Of a DNA stretch of 11,742 nucleotides, positions 5,735 through 11,742 are shown in pieces (the first letter of the stretch is position 1; each line of letters opens with the position of its first letter). The stretch is from Spirochaetales bacterium (GTDB lineage: Bacteria > Spirochaetota > Spirochaetia > Sphaerochaetales > Sphaerochaetaceae). The notes beneath the pieces were generated by a model. That model saw only the letters and a list, made by a program, of their open reading frames with translations, made no database searches and had not been told where the DNA came from. The position numbers and the translations under genes were made by a program. The DNA is taken from the NCBI GenBank assembly GCA_022784805.1, contig JALFYG010000195.1, positions 1 through 11,742 of the forward strand, read 5' to 3'.

Positions 5735-8455
5735 ATGATTGACTTAAAGTCACTTCTTTTGGAAGAGAAAGGATTAGGTAAAAATCCATATTTTTCATAT
5801 AAGGTCTCAACACTGAAAGAGATTAATGGCGAGATTCTCCAAATGAAAAAAGTCGAGGCAAAAGAGAGTCTCAGACAAGATGCCATTACAATGGAATATG
5901 ATAACCCAGAATCTATTGTCCTTACCTTTGTCGCTGGAAGAATTAATCTTCTGATGAATCCTCATGAGGCTCAGGTCAGACTTAACAATCTGATGAATAT
6001 GTTCCATGAAAAGAGAAACTATGAATGTGCTGAATATGTTGCATCCATAATCCTTGAAGCAGGTGACTCACAGGATGCCCTCATTGTGCTTGGTGAAATA
6101 GCAAAGACAGACGGCGATGAGGACAAGATGTGGGCATACTTTGAAAGATATGTAAGATGTAACAGTAAGGATACTGACTATATATCCAAGGTTGCCGCCA
6201 ACTATGAAAGTAAGGGTGACAAGAAGAATGCCAAGGTATTCTATCAGAGAACACTCAACAGGCTTCTCTCTACAACAGAGACTGTAAAGACGAGAGAGAT
6301 CTTCAAGGCTCTTCTTGAAAACGGCACCAGTGATTTCTCTTTCTACTCTACATATATTTCAAAGCTTGGCTCATCATCACTAGCTTGTGAGCTTTCAAAG
6401 ATGCTCTTGGAGTATCTTATTGAGATGAAGAAGACCTTTACTTCTGAAACAGCTCCTTCCTCCGTTAGAAAGACTCTTGAAAACATCATCGATGTTTCCA
6501 GAACTATTCTCTCCATCGATAAGGATGACCAGGAAACAAAGGAACTCCTTGCTTCAATCTTGAAGGAAAAGTATGGCTCTTCCTCTAGATTTGCAGAAGT
6601 AAGCAAGAAATTTGATGTTCTCAAGGCTCAGGATCCAGTAAAGGCTCTTGAAGAGTTTGAGAAGAATATTGCTTATTCAAAGAATACTTTTGTCATTCAG
6701 AATGCAACCAAGAAAGTCGGTCTTATCACAGATGTCTCAAAAGACGGCATAATGACTGTCAAATTCTCCAATAGACCTGGTGACGAAGTGAAGATCAGTG
6801 TCGTCAATGCAATGGTATCTCTCAGGGCTCTTTCCAACCAGGATATCAAGGCAATCAAGAAGGGAAAGAAAGCTGAAGTCATCAAGAACAAGATTTATGG
6901 TCAGGGTGGATTCGAGTGGCTTTTGAAGACCCTCCTCTTCTCTAGTCAGAATAAGACAGCAACCTTGAAGGAGATGAAAGACGAGGTTGTTCCATCTATT
7001 CTTTCAGACAAGGAGTGGGACACTGTCTCCAAGTCTCTTAAGTCTATTGCCATTGTCGACCCATACATCGATGTAATCAACAAGACCACTTACCATCTTC
7101 GTGACTACCCTTCCACAATAGAAGAAAGAGCCTACGAGACATTCTTGGGATACAAGGACTTCGGTAAGAGAGTCTCCACATTGATGGAAGCAAGCGAGAT
7201 CGAAGGAATCGAGATCAATTCTGACTCTTTCCTGGATATGGTCAGATTCTTCTCTGATTACATCAAGGATGAGAAGAACGACATTCCAACCAGAATCGAA
7301 GCTCTTCTTGTTGTTGAAAGCATGGGAGAAAAAGGTGTTCCTGTAGCTTCTGAAGTCTCGTTTGACGACCTCTACAAAGGTTTGGATCTTAACCAGAAGA
7401 AGGAAGTCTACGAGAACTTGAGCTGTAAGGACAGCAAGAAGACTTACGTTGACCTTGTTGCCCAGACAGATAAGAATGCTTATGACGTTCTCGAAGCCAT
7501 CTTCCCAACTAATCCTACTAAGGAACTTATGAGAAAGATGCAGAGCGTAAGCCCAAAGAAGTATCAAGCATACGTATCTCGTTGTCTCAACAACTATAAA
7601 GAGAATGGAATCGCTTTCGGTGCCTTCGTTGAATCTGGAATCAAGGCTGAAGACTTGAAGAATGCAAAGATCAAGGAAGAAGAGTTTGTCATCACTGAAC
7701 TCAACGCCCTTTCATCTGTTTCAAGAGGTGTGGGAAGAGACGAGAGACAGATCAAGGCTCTCAGAACTGACCTTATCGAGCGCAATAGACTTAAGTCATT
7801 TATCTCTAGTGCAAAAGAACCAGAACTTAAGATGATCGCTCCTCACCTTGTATGGAACTTTGGTCTCTCTACAGATGAAAAAGAGACATTCAAGGCTCAG
7901 ATTCTTTCCCGCTTCCCATCTTTCGACTTTAAGGAAAAGCAGGAAGAAGAGGAAAAGCCAGTTGAAATCTCTGTTCACAGAGGCTTTATGTGTACAAAGC
8001 AGAGTTTCGACAGAAAGCAAGCTGAACTTATCGACATCAAGGAGAATCAGATTCCTCATACTCTTCACGAGATCAAGACAGCTAGAGAGCTTGGAGACCT
8101 TAGGGAGAACAGCGAGTACCAGTATGCAAAGGATCATAAAGTATTCTTGGACAGGGAATACGAGAGACTTGCAAACGAGCTCAGCTCCGTTAAGATCATG
8201 AGCATGTCTGATGTTCTTGAAGGCAGAGTTGGTTTCGGAACAAGAGTAAAGCTCTTGAACACAAAGGATAACTCTGAAATCACATATACCTTCTTCGGTA
8301 GATGGGAAAGTGACCCAGACAATAATATCATCGACATCAATGCTCCTATCGGAGAAGCTTTGATCAATCATATTGTCGGAGACACTGTTGAGTATACTCT
8401 TGCAGGTAACTCTTTCTCTTATAAGATATTGTCTATCGAAAAGATAGCGTTCTAA
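5735..8455 (+). CDS. greA: Transcription elongation factor GreA with long N-terminal helical region
   Basis: GreA enters the secondary channel of RNA polymerase and stimulates cleavage of backtracked transcripts. Here only residues from about 746 to 906 are GreA. A coiled coil (about 756-820) has the tip motif GDLRENSEY with the two essential acids Asp 788 and Glu 791, followed by an FKBP-like C-terminal domain (about 825-906, with INAPIGEALI). The first 740 residues are mostly helical. TPR-like repeats are suggested at about 95-180 (YECAEYVASIILEAG, KKNAKVFYQRTL), and a small beta-rich segment begins at 328 (VGLITDVSKDGIMTVKF), resembling a Tudor/KOW-like barrel. Ordinary GreA has about 158 residues; proteins of this size are known in spirochaetes and Chlamydiae. 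The ATG has GGAGG four bases upstream, rather close. Single gene, divergent from rpe and convergent with tgt. Confidence 0.95.
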   Translation: MIDLKSLLLEEKGLGKNPYFSYKVSTLKEINGEILQMKKVEAKESLRQDAITMEYDNPESIVLTFVAGRINLLMNPHEAQVRLNNLMNMFHEKRNYECAEYVASIILEAGDSQDALIVLGEIAKTDGDEDKMWAYFERYVRCNSKDTDYISKVAANYESKGDKKNAKVFYQRTLNRLLSTTETVKTREIFKALLENGTSDFSFYSTYISKLGSSSLACELSKMLLEYLIEMKKTFTSETAPSSVRKTLENIIDVSRTILSIDKDDQETKELLASILKEKYGSSSRFAEVSKKFDVLKAQDPVKALEEFEKNIAYSKNTFVIQNATKKVGLITDVSKDGIMTVKFSNRPGDEVKISVVNAMVSLRALSNQDIKAIKKGKKAEVIKNKIYGQGGFEWLLKTLLFSSQNKTATLKEMKDEVVPSILSDKEWDTVSKSLKSIAIVDPYIDVINKTTYHLRDYPSTIEERAYETFLGYKDFGKRVSTLMEASEIEGIEINSDSFLDMVRFFSDYIKDEKNDIPTRIEALLVVESMGEKGVPVASEVSFDDLYKGLDLNQKKEVYENLSCKDSKKTYVDLVAQTDKNAYDVLEAIFPTNPTKELMRKMQSVSPKKYQAYVSRCLNNYKENGIAFGAFVESGIKAEDLKNAKIKEEEFVITELNALSSVSRGVGRDERQIKALRTDLIERNRLKSFISSAKEPELKMIAPHLVWNFGLSTDEKETFKAQILSRFPSFDFKEKQEEEEKPVEISVHRGFMCTKQSFDRKQAELIDIKENQIPHTLHEIKTARELGDLRENSEYQYAKDHKVFLDREYERLANELSSVKIMSMSDVLEGRVGFGTRVKLLNTKDNSEITYTFFGRWESDPDNNIIDINAPIGEALINHIVGDTVEYTLAGNSFSYKILSIEKIAF

Positions 8456-8461
8456 AGAATG

Positions 8462-8479
8462 GGCGGCCACTTGGCCGCC
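8462..8479. terminator. Shared terminator between convergent greA and tgt
   Basis: GGCGGCC-ACTT-GGCCGCC is a perfect 7-bp GC stem with a 4-base loop, starting seven bases after the greA stop and ending eight bases before the tgt stop. On the plus strand it is followed by TTACTTATTAG, a modest T-rich tail. On the minus strand the tail (CATTCTTT) is weaker. It probably stops greA transcription and contributes to stopping tgt transcription. Confidence 0.7.
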
Positions 8480-8486
8480 TTACTTA

Positions 8487-9617
8487 TTAGTCTTCTCTAT
8501 TGTAGAATCGCTTTAGATATTCTCTCTTAAACTCTACAAATCTATCCTCTTCGATTGCTTTTCTTATCCTAGCGACAAAATCAAATAGATAATGAAGGTT
8601 ATGCTCTGTTGCAAGCATTCCACCAAGCATTTCATTGCACTTAATAAGGTGGTGCATGTAACCCACGCTGTAGTTTCTACATGCATTGCAAGTACAACCT
8701 TCTACGATTGGTCCCTGATTGAACTTATGGATAGCTTTTTTGAGAGTCAAAAGTCCATCATCAGTATAAACAGCTCCATTACGTGCGATACGGGTTGCCA
8801 GTACGCAGTCAAATAAATCGATACCGTTTTCAACACAGTACAGAATATAGTCAGGGCTTCCGATTCCCATGACATATCTTGGCTTTTCTTCCGTTATATA
8901 CTGAGCTGTATAGGCAAGAGTATCCTTAAACTGTTCCCTCTCCTCTCCTACACTCAATCCACCGATGGCAATTCCAGGGAAATCCATTTCACTGAGAGTC
9001 TCAGCGCTTTCTTTACGTAGATCTTCATAGAAGTTACCCTGGACTATACCAAAGAGGTTACCTCTAAATGATTCACCAAGCCTATTTCTCTCTTCTATTG
9101 ATCTCTCAGCCCAGCTTTTGGTGATCTTCCAAGCATCCTTAGCTGCTCTATGCTCTATTCCAGGAGGAGTACATACATCAAGAACCATGGCGATATCTGA
9201 ACCAATGACCTTCTGGATATTTACAACTTTTTCCGGGGTGAATATATGCTTTGATCCATCAATATGAGACTGGAAGGTGACGCCATTATCTTTGATCTTT
9301 CTTAGTCCTGAAAGTGAGAATACTTGGAAACCACCGCTATCTGTAAGAATATTACCATCCCAGTGGGAGAAGTTATGGAGTCCACCATAGCTTTCCAACA
9401 CTTCCATACCTGGTCTAAGATACAAATGATAAGTATTTGCCAGGATAATCTTATATCCCATATCCTTGATAGTATCGTGATAAATTCCTTTGACAGTTCC
9501 ATTGGTGCCTACAGGCATAAAAGCAGGTGTAGGTACATCTCCATGAGGAAGATGGACTACTCCAAGCCTAGCTTTGGAATTCTTGTCTCTCTTTATTTCT
9601 GTAAAAATACCGCTCAT
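8487..9617 (-). CDS. tgt: Queuine/preQ1 tRNA-guanine transglycosylase
   Basis: TGT swaps guanine-34 of Asp, Asn, His and Tyr tRNAs for preQ1, the key step of queuosine synthesis. The 376 residues fit the family. Asp 93 in LTDSGGFQVFSL is the general acid/base and Asp 270 in DLFDCVLATR is the nucleophile. GGLSVGE (219-225) and Cys 149 fit the bacterial preQ1-type pocket. Zinc ligands are Cys 308, Cys 310, Cys 313 and His 339. Two departures are visible: DVCTP replaces the common DECTP around Asp 147, and VLATR replaces VLPTR after the nucleophile. The ATG overlaps the permease stop as ATGA, with AGGA eight bases upstream. It is the last gene of its unit, after two LptF/LptG-type genes. Confidence 0.97.
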   Translation of the reverse strand: MSGIFTEIKRDKNSKARLGVVHLPHGDVPTPAFMPVGTNGTVKGIYHDTIKDMGYKIILANTYHLYLRPGMEVLESYGGLHNFSHWDGNILTDSGGFQVFSLSGLRKIKDNGVTFQSHIDGSKHIFTPEKVVNIQKVIGSDIAMVLDVCTPPGIEHRAAKDAWKITKSWAERSIEERNRLGESFRGNLFGIVQGNFYEDLRKESAETLSEMDFPGIAIGGLSVGEEREQFKDTLAYTAQYITEEKPRYVMGIGSPDYILYCVENGIDLFDCVLATRIARNGAVYTDDGLLTLKKAIHKFNQGPIVEGCTCNACRNYSVGYMHHLIKCNEMLGGMLATEHNLHYLFDFVARIRKAIEEDRFVEFKREYLKRFYNRED

Positions 9618-10687
9618 ATAATTCGTCCTAATCTATCGATAATAAAGTTAATTCCTATGGTTATTACAACAGGAAGTATTACAGCCATCACAGGATGAAT
9701 GGTCCCCTGATGAGAAGCAATGGAAAAAACCATATCACAAACATAGTATACCACTGCAATACATAATGACTGAATAATTGAAAACAAGAGTACATTCTTT
9801 TTCATGGAATAGCTCATTGTTGCCGAGACTGTCATAAGCACAAATATTGCCAATGGAGAGAATAGTGATCTAAGCCAATCTGTACACTTCTCCTGCCATG
9901 CATGAGGGGATGTGGTCTTAAGTTTTTTGAGGTATGTAGAAGCTGTCTTAAAGCTCATTGTCTCAACGTTTAAGTTCTCTGACTGGAAGAACTCTGGTTC
10001 CAGATTTAAGTCAGATAAAGTCAATAAAGAACTCTCACTTATGGTTACACCATCTTCACTCATGGTATAGCATTTGACATTCTTTATCTCCCATACGCCA
10101 TCGTTATAAACACCTTCAGAGCCCTCGATACGCGTCTTTATCTCTCCATTCTCTGTCTTTACTATAACTGGATCCAGAATAACTTGTTCACTTACTATAA
10201 ATCTTCTTGTATAAACAAGATAACCGTTGTCATCCTTAAGGACTATATTTCTAGAGTCACTGCTGCTACTTAAGCCAAAAAGCTCTTGGCCAAGGGCATC
10301 GTGCTTGGCGATAAGTGGGTTGATTACCTTTTCCTTTGCTCCTATAGCAAATATTGAGATAACGAGAGCAAGAATAATAATAGGAAGAGCCAATCTCATC
10401 TTACCCATTCCAGCGTTGAGTATGGCTATCCTCTCATTATTTGCGCTGAGCATTGATAGAAAATATGTTGTAGCAAAGAGAAAGGCAAGAGACGAAACCA
10501 TCATCAAGTATTGTGGAACAGAAAGTAGTGCATACTCCAGAATAGAGCTGAATGGAATCGATCCTGTCATAATAGAGTCCATTCTTCCAAAGAGTTCAAC
10601 GGCAACAAGAATAAGTGCAAATACAAGAATGGCCACAACACCGACTTTTAATATGGACTTAATAATGTATTTATCTAATATCTTCAC
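9614..10687 (-). CDS. LptF/LptG-family permease, second of pair (LptG-like position)
   Basis: Members of this family pair in the inner membrane with the LptB ATPase to extract lipopolysaccharide and push it to the Lpt bridge. The 357 residues show the family layout: three membrane helices (about 15-35, 58-79, 98-117), a periplasmic domain of about 150 residues, then three helices (about 273-294, 299-323, 333-351). The start is GTG sharing its G with the upstream TAG stop (TAGTG), with AGGAAGG seven bases upstream; the resulting KILDKYIIKSIL is a typical family N-terminus. The cytoplasmic coupling segment reads NNERIAILNAGMG: the Glu thought to contact LptB is kept, but the usual Glu-Leu-x-Ala-x-Arg-x-x-Gly pattern has decayed. 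Whether it is LptG proper is inferred from gene order. Confidence 0.88.
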   Translation of the reverse strand: MKILDKYIIKSILKVGVVAILVFALILVAVELFGRMDSIMTGSIPFSSILEYALLSVPQYLMMVSSLAFLFATTYFLSMLSANNERIAILNAGMGKMRLALPIIILALVISIFAIGAKEKVINPLIAKHDALGQELFGLSSSSDSRNIVLKDDNGYLVYTRRFIVSEQVILDPVIVKTENGEIKTRIEGSEGVYNDGVWEIKNVKCYTMSEDGVTISESSLLTLSDLNLEPEFFQSENLNVETMSFKTASTYLKKLKTTSPHAWQEKCTDWLRSLFSPLAIFVLMTVSATMSYSMKKNVLLFSIIQSLCIAVVYYVCDMVFSIASHQGTIHPVMAVILPVVITIGINFIIDRLGRII

Positions 10688-11742
10688 TATCTTGCCTTCC
10701 TGTAGATAAATAGAAGTATAAACGCAATTAGTGTTATTAGAATATCTGGAGCCAAAATCAATAGATATGGGCTACTTGTGATATTAAATATCATCAACTG
10801 TGCGCCGAATAGCATATACCAATAGGCTACGGCAACTACAATGGCGACAGCAAAGCCTGTGAGCTTTCCATGTTTCACCCTTACATTTGATAAAGGTAGT
10901 GTGATCAATGTAAGAACTGTACAAGCAATTGAGAGAGCAATCTTCTTTGTTAGCTCACTCTTATAGTATTGACCATAGAAGTTTACAGGAAGAGATCCCA
11001 AGTATTGGTTTTGAAGCGTAATCTGATAAACGTTGTCATCTATATATAATTGGTCGACTTCTTCACTCTCCAATCTTTCTATAAGGTTGGATATCTTGAA
11101 AAAGTTCTTCTCTTTTTCTTTGTTATAGACGTTTCTATCACTCTCCTGGACTTGGTTTCTTTCCCTTATTGTAGAAAGGAGATCCTTTGAAGAGAGATTG
11201 ACTGGACTAGTGGAAGTAAGTGTCGGAACCTGAGATGAGAAGTCCAGATATATTCTTCCATTCTCAGCTTTTGCATAAGCAAAGGTATCTTCATTGTCAG
11301 CTGACGAAAGAAGTATTGAAGGATTATCCAAGTCCAAAGAGTATACGAAGGAGACAGGATCGACTATTGTCATCTCTCCCCTGCTGCTGTAGACACTCTT
11401 GTTGTACTTGTCTTCATCCTTACTGATTAACAATAAGTCTTCTATTTCGCTTCCTTCAGCCTTTCCATTGGAAAGAAGGATATTGCCTACACTATTAATA
11501 CTATTGCTCTCTATTTCCATTGTTGGCATTTCAGCCATCAATACTGCTAGCTTATCTCGATAGATTACACTGGTATAAGGCTGAAGGATATCTGCAGTAA
11601 TAAATGTAATTATACTAAGGATAATTGATGCAACCACCAACGGTGCATAAACACGGAATGTAGATATTCCAAGACTTCTCATTGCCAACATTTCGTTACT
11701 TGATGCCATGTCTCCTAAGACCATACTGCTGGCAGTAAGGGT
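10687..11742 (-). CDS. LptF/LptG-family permease, first of pair (N-terminus cut by right edge)
   Basis: The open frame continues to the window edge without a stop, and the six codons before the Met at 11724 are in frame, so the true start and the first two membrane helices lie outside. The 351 visible residues begin within the cytoplasmic coupling helix, SSNEMLAMRSLGIS, a good match to the family pattern. A membrane helix follows (APLVVASIILSIITFITADI), then a periplasmic domain of about 200 residues, larger than in its partner, and three C-terminal helices with TLPLSNVRVKHGKLTGF between the first two. Function would be as half of the LptFG channel. The two genes overlap by one base and so are likely co-translated. 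LptF is the likelier identity by order, but this is not certain. Confidence 0.87.
   Translation of the reverse strand, partial: TLTASSMVLGDMASSNEMLAMRSLGISTFRVYAPLVVASIILSIITFITADILQPYTSVIYRDKLAVLMAEMPTMEIESNSINSVGNILLSNGKAEGSEIEDLLLISKDEDKYNKSVYSSRGEMTIVDPVSFVYSLDLDNPSILLSSADNEDTFAYAKAENGRIYLDFSSQVPTLTSTSPVNLSSKDLLSTIRERNQVQESDRNVYNKEKEKNFFKISNLIERLESEEVDQLYIDDNVYQITLQNQYLGSLPVNFYGQYYKSELTKKIALSIACTVLTLITLPLSNVRVKHGKLTGFAVAIVVAVAYWYMLFGAQLMIFNITSSPYLLILAPDILITLIAFILLFIYRKAR

Noticed and set aside
7004..7567. Open frame of 187 codons on the minus strand inside greA; similar open frames of 60-220 codons opposite or inside other genes.
   Set aside because: They lie in other frames of clearly conserved genes, their products have no recognisable family motif, and they lack convincing ribosome binding sites and promoters.
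1..11742. Search by eye for CRISPR arrays, insertion sequences, tRNA or rRNA genes, phage genes, toxin-antitoxin pairs and defence genes.
   Set aside because: No regular direct repeats, transposase motifs, cloverleaf sequences or defence domains were seen; gaps between genes are too short to hold more than regulatory sites.

Overview
The window looks like a piece of spirochaete chromosome with moderately low GC content. The main reason is the greA gene. It encodes a 906-residue protein in which an ordinary GreA domain sits at the end of a helical N-terminal region of about 740 residues, an architecture known from Treponema and Borrelia and, in shorter form, from Chlamydia. The neighbouring tgt and LptF/LptG-family permease genes also fit spirochaete gene order as I remember it. 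I cannot decide between Treponema-like and Sphaerochaeta-like lineages. No mobile element, CRISPR array, tRNA, rRNA or phage gene is visible, and gene packing is tight throughout, so this is core chromosome rather than an accessory island.

Layout, left to right. Positions 1-5539 hold eight genes on the minus strand, read from right to left: rpe, dtd, recA, scpA, scpB, rluB, cmk and the start of rpsA, which runs off the left edge. Most junctions overlap or nearly touch (rpe/dtd ATGA, scpA/scpB 8 bases, scpB/rluB 1-base gap, rluB/cmk 1-base overlap). The larger gaps are dtd/recA (53 bp), recA/scpA (28 bp) and cmk/rpsA (31 bp). Positions 5540-5734 are a divergent control region. Position 5735 starts greA on the plus strand. 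It ends at a GC-rich hairpin (8462-8479) shared with tgt, which converges from the right. Positions 8487-11742 hold tgt and two overlapping LptF/LptG-family permease genes on the minus strand. The second permease is cut by the right edge.

The long minus-strand unit combines translation (rpsA, rluB, dtd), chromosome condensation and segregation (ScpA/ScpB, the Smc partners), DNA repair (recA), nucleotide supply (cmk) and pentose-phosphate metabolism (rpe). The tgt-permease unit combines tRNA queuosine modification with an envelope ABC exporter.

I see no wholly new multi-gene system. The most interesting signals are regulatory. (1) greA has a leader of about 90 nt containing a terminator-like hairpin with a T tract, enclosed by an 8-bp long-range pairing that ends two bases before the ribosome binding site. 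(2) rpe and scpA both have a perfect TATAAT exactly six bases before ATG, predicting leaderless transcripts. (3) A 15-bp inverted repeat overlaps the rpe -35 element. All of these are predictions from sequence alone.
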